From assembly GCA_937923405.1 (NCBI GenBank), contig CALDUY010000017.1, positions 1 to 64,000 of the forward strand: 64,000 bases of DNA, given 5' to 3'. Every line of letters begins with the position of its first letter. The first letter of the stretch is position 1. A program made the position numbers and the translations under genes. This DNA is from an uncultured Gemmataceae bacterium. Lineage in GTDB: Bacteria; Planctomycetota; Planctomycetia; Gemmatales; Gemmataceae. The notes beneath the pieces were generated by a model that saw nothing but the letters and a program-made list of their open reading frames with translations, had not been told where the DNA came from and ran no database searches. This document shows, in pieces, positions 43,512-52,067 of the stretch.

Positions 43512-43521
43512 TCCCACGGAC

Positions 43522-44499
43522 TCACGGCAGCCAGGCGGTGCCGCGTTCGACGACCGAAATCACGTTCGACAGAACCACGATGCAGTTGACATCGGCCTTC
43601 AACGGACGATCCAGTTCCACCTGGAATTGATTGCCCAACTCCATCACCGACTCGACGCGGTAGAAGTGGCCGTTCACCACGTTCGTGGCTGCATTTAGTG
43701 GAAGTCGCGAGGTGTCCAGAATCCATACTCCTTTGCGAAAATCTGGCTTCTCGCCGCTGCTGTTAATCACGCCAGGCCCCTGCCAGTTCAGCGACAGCTG
43801 CGGCTGTCCTGCCGTGCCCATGAGGGAACCGTTCCAGATGGTTTGCTCGCGTTCAAAGAAGTCGGTGTTCCGCGAGGCGAACACGACCACGGTCAGAACC
43901 ACCAGTTCGCGAGTGTCCTGTCGAGGTCGACGCACCAGATAGGCGATGGTGTAGGTACCCGGGCGTTCGACGCCAGTGGGCCAACCTTTAGCTCCGCCGA
44001 GCGTGTCGAAGGTGATCTCGTCCTGAAAGGTGAACCAGCGAGCGGTCAGTGCCGGATAATTGACTGTATTGTCCGGGTTGCGAACATAGGTTGGAGCGAT
44101 GCGAAGAATGCCGGGCGTCTGTCCGGGGACTTCGCCGAGCGGTCTGGCGCTCGCCAATCGAGCATAATACGGATCGACAAACACCGGGTTGCTGGGCAGC
44201 GTGTTATTGGTCACCCTGAAGTCGACATGCTCGAAGCCTTCCCCCTTATCCGCAGGGTTGGTGGGATCGGGGGGACGATTCAGATGAGGGTCATTGCGCA
44301 AGTCGAAGGCGACGGCCAGGCTAGCGGCGTTGGCGGCGATGTGGGCGGCCCGATCGTCACGCACCGCTCGTGCCATGCTCAGCGCGCCCAGCGGAAACAG
44401 GGTCAACAGCGCCAGCATGCCAACGCCCATGATGAAGATGGCGGTCAGCACTTCCAAGAGCGAGATACCCGGTCGTGATGGTCGCGTTTGAATCCGCAT
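43522..44499 (-). CDS. Prepilin-type protein (PilV/GspI-like)
   Basis: A 325-aa protein with a prepilin signal: SRPGISLLEVLTAIFIMGVGMLALLTLFPLGAL. Gly-Ile marks the cleavage point and Glu is at +5. The GvGMLALLTLFPLGA pattern is typical of PilV/GspI. The mature domain is about 300 aa and beta-rich, ending near VERGTAWLP. It lies 13 bp after the preceding prepilin gene. Its stop is only 10 bp from the inserted microrepeat, so the insertion begins right at this gene's end. Confidence 0.87.
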   Translation of the reverse strand: MRIQTRPSRPGISLLEVLTAIFIMGVGMLALLTLFPLGALSMARAVRDDRAAHIAANAASLAVAFDLRNDPHLNRPPDPTNPADKGEGFEHVDFRVTNNTLPSNPVFVDPYYARLASARPLGEVPGQTPGILRIAPTYVRNPDNTVNYPALTARWFTFQDEITFDTLGGAKGWPTGVERPGTYTIAYLVRRPRQDTRELVVLTVVVFASRNTDFFEREQTIWNGSLMGTAGQPQLSLNWQGPGVINSSGEKPDFRKGVWILDTSRLPLNAATNVVNGHFYRVESVMELGNQFQVELDRPLKADVNCIVVLSNVISVVERGTAWLP

Positions 44500-44512
44500 G
44501 GTGCCGCTCCTC

Positions 44513-45493
44513 TCACATGCCCGAGGATTTGCCGTCTCGGGTGAACTCGTAGGGGTCGCCCGGTTTCGACGACACCGGATGCGCCGCGATGAAGCCGGAG
44601 CGCGGCTGAACGGTAATCAGCCGAGCATAGCCCCCGAGGATGTCCGTGCTGTTGTCCAGGGTGGCATCGCGTAGCCAGAAGATCGCCTGGCCGCTGCCCG
44701 TGCCGCGCCCGATCAGACTGCCCGCCGGCGAAAACAGAATCTCAAAACAGCTCAGCCAAGCGTAGCTGCCATTGGCTTGCCGTTCCGGCGCGGACACCAG
44801 AGTCAGCCCGCGGCAGTGGAACAGGTCGATGAAGATATTGTCCGGCAGGGTCAGTTCCTGTTCGCCGTCGAGCGGCACCGGTTGGCGAATGATGCGATAG
44901 TTGACCGGTCGGCTGGGGTCGTAAGGAGGGATCGTAAATCCCGTCTGACGCCCCTCGCCGAGCAACGGCCCCGTGCCAGGATCCAACACGAGTCGATCGG
45001 GTTGGACTTGAGCGATGCGATGCACCGAACCCACGCCGTACAGCACCAGGTAATCGCCAGGGAGTACGGGCAGACGAGGCGAGCCGAACGCCACTCCCAC
45101 GGGCAGGCTAAAGAGAGCGACCGGGCCGCTGCCGCCTCCCGCGGGAAAGTAGCCGACATAATTCCCCTGGGCCACATCGTCGGGTTGCTGCACATAGCGC
45201 AAACGGCGAACGTAACGATGGGTGTTGTCGCTGGGTGGCTTGACGTTCTCTAATCGTTCTGGATCGGTTTCGATGTAGAGTCGCAGCCCGGTGGGCAAGC
45301 CGTCACGCATGGCCTGCTGCTTGGCGATCAACAGCCAACCCTGCAACGAATCCGCGCCGCGGCTGACCAACTCGCGCTCCTGGTAGCGAGGGAAATACAA
45401 CGCGGTCAGCGTCAGCAGAAACGCCAGCACTCCGATGACCACAAGTAACTCGACCAGGGTCAGACCAGTTCGTCGCATCTTGGGAACGTGCAT
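44513..45493 (-). CDS. Prepilin-type protein (GspH/FimT-like)
   Basis: A 326-aa protein with a prepilin signal: MRRTGLTLVELLVVIGVLAFLLTLTALYFPRYQ. Cleavage falls after Gly, and Glu is at +5. The following GADSLQGWLLIAKQQAMRDG resembles the GspH/FimT segment (LAR..AI.R). The start at 45493 has AGAGGG upstream; MRRTGL at 45478 is an alternative. It lies between two other prepilin genes with short gaps (13 and 16 bp), so one operon is likely. Confidence 0.85.
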   Translation of the reverse strand: MHVPKMRRTGLTLVELLVVIGVLAFLLTLTALYFPRYQERELVSRGADSLQGWLLIAKQQAMRDGLPTGLRLYIETDPERLENVKPPSDNTHRYVRRLRYVQQPDDVAQGNYVGYFPAGGGSGPVALFSLPVGVAFGSPRLPVLPGDYLVLYGVGSVHRIAQVQPDRLVLDPGTGPLLGEGRQTGFTIPPYDPSRPVNYRIIRQPVPLDGEQELTLPDNIFIDLFHCRGLTLVSAPERQANGSYAWLSCFEILFSPAGSLIGRGTGSGQAIFWLRDATLDNSTDILGGYARLITVQPRSGFIAAHPVSSKPGDPYEFTRDGKSSGM

Positions 45494-45509
45494 GACTGGA
45501 ATTCCCTCT

Positions 45510-46175
45510 TTAGAGATCCTTGTTGCTGCTGATGTCATCGTCGGTGCCGGGCTTGGCGTCCGCGCCGAGCGAACGAATCTCGAAGCCGGTGTAGTTCCCT
45601 TGGGCATCTTGCAGACGGCGGAATTGCAAGGGATGGCCCCAGGCATCGACGCAGCCGTACAGCGGGCCAGCTACTGGCAGCGCGCCAGAAGGACCGAGTC
45701 GGTCCTGGGTCACTTCCCCGCCGTTGGGGCCGCGCTCCAGGATCATCAGCAGACAGATGGCGTTCTGCTGATCGGGACTGGCTGCCGGGGCACCGGCGAG
45801 GTGTTTGACATAACTGCCCCAGGGAGCAACTCCACCTCCAGGAGAAGTGGTGGCCTCGGCGAAGGTGGTCGGAAACGACTGTCGCAGCCGAGCATTGATG
45901 TACATTCGCCGCGTTGCTGGATCGGCCTTGTCCCCGGGGAAGCCACTGGGGAGCGGTTCATTGCGGGCCTTATCGACGACAGCCTTCCACTGCGTGTCCA
46001 GCGCTTGCTTGATCTTGTTCATGTTGGCAGTGGTAGCCTGATACGGTCCTGTATCGCGTAGCCGCAGCACGGCGAAAGCTCCGATGGCAACCAGAATCAG
46101 GATGATGGCCACCGCCATCAGCATCTCAGCGAGGGTGAAGCCGCGCCGCCGAGTTTCCACAGGTCGTCGTAGCAT
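45510..46175 (-). CDS. Prepilin-type protein
   Basis: A 221-aa protein with a prepilin signal: RRRGFTLAEMLMAVAIILILVAIGAFAVLRL. It has Gly-Phe at the cleavage point and Glu at +5. The C-terminus includes GCVDAWGHPLQFRR followed by FEIRSLGADAKPGTDDDIS. The motif 'DPWG.P...' then 'S.G.DG..GT.DD' is the pseudopilin GspG signature, where the Asp residues bind calcium. Length is greater than the usual 140 aa. It is 16 bp after the neighbouring gene upstream in the operon. Confidence 0.85.
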   Translation of the reverse strand: MLRRPVETRRRGFTLAEMLMAVAIILILVAIGAFAVLRLRDTGPYQATTANMNKIKQALDTQWKAVVDKARNEPLPSGFPGDKADPATRRMYINARLRQSFPTTFAEATTSPGGGVAPWGSYVKHLAGAPAASPDQQNAICLLMILERGPNGGEVTQDRLGPSGALPVAGPLYGCVDAWGHPLQFRRLQDAQGNYTGFEIRSLGADAKPGTDDDISSNKDL

Positions 46176-46191
46176 GAATCGGCTCCTCCCG

Positions 46192-47040
46192 TTACTGTTG
46201 CGGATCGCTCAGTTCGATGCTGCTGAAGTTGGCCAGATCGTCTCCACCGGGATTCAACTCACCGTAGCCGGTGCTGGGATCCCAGGACGTTCCGCCTGGT
46301 CCGAAGACCAGGTTGCGTCCCGCGGAGATGATCTGGAACGATTTGGGGTTGATCCAATTGCTCCCCCCGCCGTAGGGTGCCACCGTGCTAGTGCCGTTTT
46401 TGGTGGTGAAGGTCTGGGCGTGCGTCGGATCATAGGCGTTGGCCCAGTTCGGCCCGAAGTAGGCATAGGGCGTGCCCCAGGGATCCAGGTAATGCGGTCG
46501 GCCATGCGGTCCAGGCACCAAGCGAGTCCAGCGAAACTCGTAGAACGGTCCTTTGCGTTCGCCGCCTGGTTTGGTGGGATTCACTGGATCGGTGGAGAAC
46601 CCGTCCATGCGACCGCTGCCCGGCATGCCGCCCAGGTAGAAGACCAGGCACTCTGAGCCGGACAGTACCGTGCCGTCAGGGACTCCCCAGTTGACCGCCG
46701 TGCCGTTGCTGAGGAAGCGGCGACCGAACATCTTGCGGAAGACTTGAGCTGTCCGTTTCACCTCCGGGGCAGCGTTCTCATCACGATAAACGGCAACATT
46801 GCTATGTAGCACTAGACGACTGGGCAGGTAGTCAATGTGGTCATAAGCGGCCTTGGCCTGCTCCAGAGCAGCGGCCATCTTGGTGATTTCGGACATGGCC
46901 TCGGTGCGGGCCTGTAGGGCCAACACCTTTTGGACTCCGCCCAGCAGCAGCGCGGCCAGGACGGCGATGATGGCAATCACCATCAACAATTCCACGAAGG
47001 TATATCCGGCTCGCCGGGCCGGTCTTCCGATCAGGAGCAT
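46192..47040 (-). CDS. Prepilin-type protein, first of the prepilin set
   Basis: A 282-aa protein with a prepilin signal: RRAGYTFVELLMVIAIIAVLAALLLGGVQKV. It has Gly-Tyr at the cleavage point and Glu at +5. The C-terminal part contains YLDPWGTPYAYFGPNW and SFQIISAGRNLVFGPGG. This resembles the major-pseudopilin motif in an enlarged form. The ATG at 47040 is preferred over 47049 because GAGG lies 9 nt before it. It follows a 68-bp gap with a G/C hairpin downstream of the PilC/GspF gene. Confidence 0.85.
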   Translation of the reverse strand: MLLIGRPARRAGYTFVELLMVIAIIAVLAALLLGGVQKVLALQARTEAMSEITKMAAALEQAKAAYDHIDYLPSRLVLHSNVAVYRDENAAPEVKRTAQVFRKMFGRRFLSNGTAVNWGVPDGTVLSGSECLVFYLGGMPGSGRMDGFSTDPVNPTKPGGERKGPFYEFRWTRLVPGPHGRPHYLDPWGTPYAYFGPNWANAYDPTHAQTFTTKNGTSTVAPYGGGSNWINPKSFQIISAGRNLVFGPGGTSWDPSTGYGELNPGGDDLANFSSIELSDPQQ

Positions 47041-47080
47041 GGCGGTCATCCTCAGTTCGTTGGCCGGGGGGGGGCGAACT

Positions 47081-47099
47081 GGGGGGCTTTCCGCCCCCC
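47081..47099 (-). other. Intercistronic GC hairpin before the prepilin genes
   Basis: GGGGGGC-TTTCC-GCCCCCC forms a 7-bp all-GC stem between the PilC/GspF stop (47109) and the first prepilin start. A run of nine G lies just beyond (near 47066-47074), whose complement could compete for pairing. No T-run follows on the minus strand, so it is more likely a stability or attenuation element than a full terminator. Confidence 0.5.
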
Positions 47100-47108
47100 T
47101 TGCTCGTC

Positions 47109-48350
47109 CTACTTGCTCAACCCTTCCAGTAGTTTGATCAGCGGTAAGAACAAGGCGATCACGATCGAGCCGATCACCAGACCCAGGAACACGATCATCA
47201 ACGGTTCCAGCAAGCTGATTAAGCTCTCGACCATGACGTTGACTTCTTCGTCGTAAACGTCGGCGATTTTGTACAGCATGGTGTCCAGATCGCCGGTCTC
47301 CTCGCCGACGTCGATCATGTTCACCACCATGTCGTCGACGAGGCGGCTCTCCTTGAGCGGCTGGGCGATGGTATCGCCTTCGCGGATCGATTCGTAGACG
47401 CGCTGATACATGCGTTCAAAGACCGCGTTTGTCGAGGTTTCACGCACGATCGACAACGCTTCGAGGATCGGCACCCCCGAGGCGACAAGGGTACCCAGGG
47501 TTCGCATGGTACGAGCCACCACCGTTTTTTCGATCAATGGCCCGACCACGGGTATCCACAGATAGACCCGATCGACGGCATAGTTTCCGGTTTTACTCAG
47601 ACGAATCAGCTTGATGAGCAACCAGAAACTGAGGGGGAACAGCGGCAGAATGTACCAGTACTCGACGAACCACCGCGAGGTGGCCATCAGGGCTTTGGTC
47701 ATGTCCGGCAGTTCCATCTGGAAGTCTTTGAAGATCTTCTCGAACTTCGGAATGATGTAGATCATAATGAACGTCAGGATCGCCACCGCGACGAGAATGA
47801 CGACCACGGGATAGACCATAGCCCCAGTGATGCGTCGCTTCAGCGATTGCGACTTCTCCTTGAAGTCGGCCAGACGTTTCAGAATGACTTCCAGGGCACC
47901 GCCGGCCTCGCCCGCCTTGACCATGTTGACGTAGAGACGATCAAAGCACTTGGGATGCTTGGCAAACGCCTCAGACAGCGTGCTGCCCGATTCGACATCG
48001 TCGACCACGTCGATGAGAGCGTTTTTGAGCGGTCCCGGCTTCATCTGCCCTTCGAGGATGCGTAGCGACCGCAGCACCGGTAGGCCGGCGTCTTGCAGCG
48101 TCGAGAACTGCCGGGTGAACGTGCAAAGGTGCTTCGACGAGACCCCACCGAGGGTGAAGACCTGGCCCTTTTTGCGTTTGCCTTGCTTGTTCTTCTTTTT
48201 GCCCTTGCCCGACTGGACCTCCGTGATTTTGGTCGCGAAGTAGCCCATCTGGCGAATTTTTTGCTGCGCTTCTTCTTCGTTAGCGGCCTCGACGGAGTCT
48301 TTCACCTCGCTACCGCTGGTGTCCATCGCTTCGTATTTGAAGGTCGGCAT
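47109..48350 (-). CDS. Type IV pilus / type II secretion inner-membrane platform (PilC/GspF)
   Basis: A 413-aa polytopic membrane protein. The N-terminal ~60 residues carry a short basic insertion (GKGKKKNKQGKRKKGQ). Two GspF domains follow. The first has TRQFSTLQDAGLPVLRSLRILEGQ and VKAGEAGGALEVILKRLADF. The second has RTLGTLVASGVPILEALSI and IDVGEETGDLDTMLYKIADVY. Helices lie near residues 180-200, 230-250 and at the C-terminus (EPLMIVFLGLVIGSIVIALFLP). It should sit at the inner membrane and link the ATPase to the pilin substrates. It follows pilB by 63 bp. Confidence 0.94.
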   Translation of the reverse strand: MPTFKYEAMDTSGSEVKDSVEAANEEEAQQKIRQMGYFATKITEVQSGKGKKKNKQGKRKKGQVFTLGGVSSKHLCTFTRQFSTLQDAGLPVLRSLRILEGQMKPGPLKNALIDVVDDVESGSTLSEAFAKHPKCFDRLYVNMVKAGEAGGALEVILKRLADFKEKSQSLKRRITGAMVYPVVVILVAVAILTFIMIYIIPKFEKIFKDFQMELPDMTKALMATSRWFVEYWYILPLFPLSFWLLIKLIRLSKTGNYAVDRVYLWIPVVGPLIEKTVVARTMRTLGTLVASGVPILEALSIVRETSTNAVFERMYQRVYESIREGDTIAQPLKESRLVDDMVVNMIDVGEETGDLDTMLYKIADVYDEEVNVMVESLISLLEPLMIVFLGLVIGSIVIALFLPLIKLLEGLSK

Positions 48351-48413
48351 CGCTTGGTCCCCTCACTGACTAATCTCGCTTCGCGGTCGTCTGTCCCAGT
48401 ACCAACCGCAGGA

Positions 48414-50387
48414 TTAACTATCCTCCAGCACCGTTTCGCGAACCACTTCTTCGATGGTGGTCAGTCCCTGATAGATCGCCTCCAGGCCGGATTCACGCAG
48501 CGTGACCATGCCGGCCTCGATGCACTTCTGACGCATCTCGTCGACCGACACCCCACGCGAAATCAGATCGCGAATGTCGTCGTTGACGATGAGCAACTCG
48601 TACAGACCCATGCGGCCTTTGTGGCCGGTGTTGTTGCAGCGATCACAGCCGCGACCGTAGTAGAACTTCTTGCCGCGCACCTCCGCTGGCGTCAGGTTCA
48701 GCTCCATCAGCATCTCGGCAGAAGGCTCGAACTCAGTGCGACAGTCGACGCAGATACGGCGAACCAGTCGCTGAGCTAGCACCGCCTCGACGGTGGCGGT
48801 GATGAGGAACGGCTCCAGCCCCATGTCGCGCAGACGGGTGATGGTGCTGGGGGCGTCGTTGGTGTGCAGCGTGCTAAAGACGATGTGCCCCGTGAGGGCG
48901 GCCTGCACCGCGATTTGTGCTGTTTCCAGATCGCGAATCTCGCCGACCAGAATCTTGTCGGGATCCTGACGCAGAATCGCCCGCAAAGCCGAGGCGAACG
49001 TCAGGCCGATCTCATGGTTGATCGGACACTGAATGATGCCGTCGATGTCGTACTCGACGGGATCCTCAGTGGTGATGATCTTGTCGGTGATGACGTTGAG
49101 TTCATTCAACGCTGAGTACAACGTAGTGGTTTTGCCCGCGCCGGTGGGGCCGGTCACCAGAACGATGCCATTAGGCTTGTGAATCACCTCGCGGAACTGG
49201 GCCAGCATCGTCGGATTCATGCCGATCTTGTTCAGATCGAGCGAGACCACGGTACGATCCAGCACACGGACAACGACGCTTTCACCGAACATTGTCGGCA
49301 AGACGCTGACGCGAAGATCGACCTGGTTGCCGCCTAGGTTCAGTTCGATACGACCGTCCTGGGGCAGGCGGCGTTCGGCGATGTCGAGGTTCGACATGAC
49401 CTTGATACGGCTGGCGATAGCCGTGGCGAGATGGCGAGGGGGCGGCACCATTTCGTAGAGTACGCCATCGCAACGCATGCGGATCTTGTACTCATCCTCG
49501 AACGGCTCAAAGTGGATGTCCGACGCTTTGTCGCGGATGCCGAGCAAGAACACCATGTTGATGAGCTTGCGAACCGGAGCCGCCTCGGCCATTTCCATCA
49601 TCGATTCCAGATCGATGGAGGTCTCCTGAGCTTTGCGTTTGCCCAGAGAGGAGGTGTTCTCGATCTCGGTGATCAGATCAAGGATGCTCTCTTCCTTGCC
49701 CTGGTAGACACGACCAAGCAACTCGTTGATCTGCTGCTGCGAGGCGAGCTGAGCGACCACCTCGTTGATGTTGAGTAAGTTGCGCAGGTCGTCCATGGCT
49801 GGGAGATTATTCGGATCTCCAATGGCCACGGTGAGAACCTTATCCTTGAAGCTGAGGGGCAAGACCTTGTAGACACTGGCCATCGTCTCAGGGACGAGTT
49901 GTAGGGCTTCAGGAGTCGGCTTGACCTCGGACAGGTTGACGACCTTGAGATTGTTCTGCTCGGCCAAGGCCTGCAGCAGTTGATCCTCATTAATCAGGCC
50001 GCGACCGACGGCAACCTGGCCGGTCTGCTGGCCGGTGTTCTTGGCCTCTTCGAGAATCTCCCAGAGTTGATCCTCATCGATAAAGCCTAAATCGATGAGA
50101 ACCTGACCAATTTTGCGTCGTCCGCCGCTGTCCCGTTTACCCGCGACGGGCTTCTTGACGACAGCGGGCTTGGCCGGAGCGGGTCCTCCGGGTTTGGTCG
50201 GTGCCGCAGCGGATTTGGCCGGCGCGGTTCCTGGCTTGGCCGGGGTCACTGGCGAAGCGGGCTTGGCTTGGCCTGCCACTGGTTTCTGCGGAGCCGCTGC
50301 CGCCGGCTTCTGCCCCGGCTGGGCCGGCTTCGGCGTGATCTGCTGCGGCGTCGGTTTCTTCGGTGCCGGATCGTTTGGTGTTGCCAT
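48414..50387 (-). CDS. pilB: Type IV pilus assembly ATPase PilB / GspE with MshEN domain
   Basis: A 657-aa ATPase. Residues 1-90 are an Ala/Pro/Lys-rich, disordered extension. An MshEN domain (GQVLIDLGFIDEDQL..., about 95-220) follows; in relatives it can bind c-di-GMP. The catalytic domain has DKASDIHFEPFE, the Walker A box GPTGAGKT at 413-420, the Asp box EDPVEYD, and Walker B ILVGEIRD near 479-486. A zinc knot is formed by Cys546, Cys549, Cys581 and Cys584. It powers pilin polymerisation. It lies 41 bp after pilT and before the PilC/GspF gene. Confidence 0.95.
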   Translation of the reverse strand: MATPNDPAPKKPTPQQITPKPAQPGQKPAAAAPQKPVAGQAKPASPVTPAKPGTAPAKSAAAPTKPGGPAPAKPAVVKKPVAGKRDSGGRRKIGQVLIDLGFIDEDQLWEILEEAKNTGQQTGQVAVGRGLINEDQLLQALAEQNNLKVVNLSEVKPTPEALQLVPETMASVYKVLPLSFKDKVLTVAIGDPNNLPAMDDLRNLLNINEVVAQLASQQQINELLGRVYQGKEESILDLITEIENTSSLGKRKAQETSIDLESMMEMAEAAPVRKLINMVFLLGIRDKASDIHFEPFEDEYKIRMRCDGVLYEMVPPPRHLATAIASRIKVMSNLDIAERRLPQDGRIELNLGGNQVDLRVSVLPTMFGESVVVRVLDRTVVSLDLNKIGMNPTMLAQFREVIHKPNGIVLVTGPTGAGKTTTLYSALNELNVITDKIITTEDPVEYDIDGIIQCPINHEIGLTFASALRAILRQDPDKILVGEIRDLETAQIAVQAALTGHIVFSTLHTNDAPSTITRLRDMGLEPFLITATVEAVLAQRLVRRICVDCRTEFEPSAEMLMELNLTPAEVRGKKFYYGRGCDRCNNTGHKGRMGLYELLIVNDDIRDLISRGVSVDEMRQKCIEAGMVTLRESGLEAIYQGLTTIEEVVRETVLEDS

Positions 50388-50428
50388 ACATGCACTTTCT
50401 GCCTTTTGGTGGTGAAGTTCCCGATGCC

Positions 50429-51622
50429 TCAGCGACGAATGTTAGTGCGACGACGCGGCGGTGGACGATCATCGTCGTCGTCATCGTCGAAATCCTCGTC
50501 TTCCATGTCATCGTCGAAATCCTCGTCTTCCTCGTATTGTCCGTGTTCATAGGCCGCCATCTTGGCCGCCAACTCAGCCGGCTTGGCCGCCCGCATCAGG
50601 CACTCTTCCTTGTCCACCAGCTGATCCTTCCACAATCGGAATAGATGCTCGTCCAGTAGGAACATGCCGTGTTTGCGTCCGGTCTGGATGCTGGAGTCGA
50701 TGCGGTAGGTCTTGTTCTCGCGGATCAGGTTGGCGATAGCCGGCGTGGTAACCATCATCTCGTAGGCGGCGATCATGCCCTCGGGTTTACGCGGCATCAG
50801 GGCCTGCGAGAGTACGCCGATCAGCGCTACCGACAGCTGGGTACGGATCTGATCCTGTTGTTCCTTGGGGAAGACGTCGATAATTCGGTTGATGGTGCTG
50901 GCGGCCCCGTTGGTGTGCAGCGTGCCGAAAACGATGTGACCGGTTTCGGCGGCTTCGATGGCCGCGTGAATCGTTTCCAGGTCACGCATTTCGCCGACGA
51001 GGATGATGTCCGGATCCATACGCAAGGCACGGCGAATGCCCTCCTTAAACGAAGGACAGTCGACGCCAATTTCGCGCTGGTTGATCGTGGATTTCTTGTG
51101 TTTGTGGTAATACTCGATCGGATCCTCCAGGGTGATCATGTGCTTGTCATAGTTCTCGTTGATGAAGTTCATCATGCTGGCCAGACTAGTGGTCTTGCCG
51201 GAGCCGGTCGGTCCGGTGACTAACAGTAGGCCGCGCGGTCGAGTAATCAGTCGTTTGATCGCTTCGGGCATACCGATCTGCTCGAAGGTCAAAAACTGGT
51301 TGGGGATTCGCCGCAACACCATGCCGACGTTGCCGCGCTGCTTGAAGATGGCGCAGCGGAAGCGTACCCCGTCGGTGTATTCAATGGCGAAGTCAGCCCC
51401 ACCGACTTCCTGCAACTCTTGCTGACAGCGATCCGGCGTGATGCTCTTCATCAGCGCTACAGTATCGTCGTTGTCTAGCACCTTGGCGTCGAGCTTACGC
51501 ATCCGACCTTGGTGCCGAATCACCGGCGGTTGTCCGACCGTGATGTGCAGATCACTGGCCTTGAGCTGGATCACCGTGCTCAAGAGCTTTTCCATTTGAG
51601 GCGTTTGGGCAGTACCAGCCAC
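50429..51622 (-). CDS. pilT: Twitching motility / retraction ATPase PilT
   Basis: A 397-aa ATPase starting at GTG with a strong GAGGAGG site upstream. The order is LKASDLHITVGQPPVIRHQG, the Walker A box GPTGSGKT at 137-144, the Asp box LEDPIEYYH, Walker B ILVGEMRD, and the AIRNLIR-like stretch AIANLIRENKTYRIDS that marks PilT. The C-terminus has a tail of about 40 residues that is strongly acidic (EEDEDFDDDMEDEDFDDD...) and then basic (RPPPRRRTNIRR), absent from typical PilT. Its presence with PilB argues for a retractable pilus, not only a secretion pseudopilus. Confidence 0.95.
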   Translation of the reverse strand: MAGTAQTPQMEKLLSTVIQLKASDLHITVGQPPVIRHQGRMRKLDAKVLDNDDTVALMKSITPDRCQQELQEVGGADFAIEYTDGVRFRCAIFKQRGNVGMVLRRIPNQFLTFEQIGMPEAIKRLITRPRGLLLVTGPTGSGKTTSLASMMNFINENYDKHMITLEDPIEYYHKHKKSTINQREIGVDCPSFKEGIRRALRMDPDIILVGEMRDLETIHAAIEAAETGHIVFGTLHTNGAASTINRIIDVFPKEQQDQIRTQLSVALIGVLSQALMPRKPEGMIAAYEMMVTTPAIANLIRENKTYRIDSSIQTGRKHGMFLLDEHLFRLWKDQLVDKEECLMRAAKPAELAAKMAAYEHGQYEEDEDFDDDMEDEDFDDDDDDDRPPPRRRTNIRR

Positions 51623-52067
51623 GGGACCTCCTCATCGAGCGAGAAAATCAGCCACGCTCCGCGATCCGGACCAGGGGACTCGGGAAGCAAAAACAGCCAT
51701 GCCAGGGCGGCGAGGGGACGACACATCCGAGACCCGGAGGCGTCGCTGGGCGAAGAGCAGACCCAATGGTCGAGGCGCGAACAGGAACGGTGACCTGCCT
51801 CATCCGCATTATCCCCTACCTCTGGCCACGATCAATTCCAGTTATGAGAAATCATGAGAAAATTTCATCGGTTAGCGAGCGAATCACCAATCGTCCCTCC
51901 ATTCCGCTATCGGTTGGCAGCTCAAATCCGCTACCGATCGGGCGGATTGTCACAAAACAGAACAATGCGCTTCATCTAAGTGTGCCAAAAACCAAGTGTC
52001 CTGTTGGAATCGAGATCCTCCTTACCATAAACAAACGATAGGGACCGGTTTTGATGTCGCTGGCCAC
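51623..52067. other. Intergenic stretch upstream of pilT
   Basis: This 445-bp gap lies between the second GspE-like gene and pilT, both on the minus strand. The part near pilT is GC-rich; the part near 51840-52030 is more AT-rich. A promoter for pilT is likely here but I cannot fix it. I compared the GC-rich part with the c-di-GMP riboswitch core and did not find it. No gene is seen. Confidence 0.5.

Noticed and set aside
43322..43726. 134-aa minus-strand frame with GFCLVR repeats
   Set aside because: It is only the translation of the 18-bp microrepeat and the palindromes, and overlaps the PilV/GspI-like gene in another frame.
51640..51800. Possible c-di-GMP riboswitch upstream of pilT
   Set aside because: The minus strand has a GCGACGCCTCCGGG stretch that vaguely resembles the 3' half, but the conserved core of the class I fold was not found.
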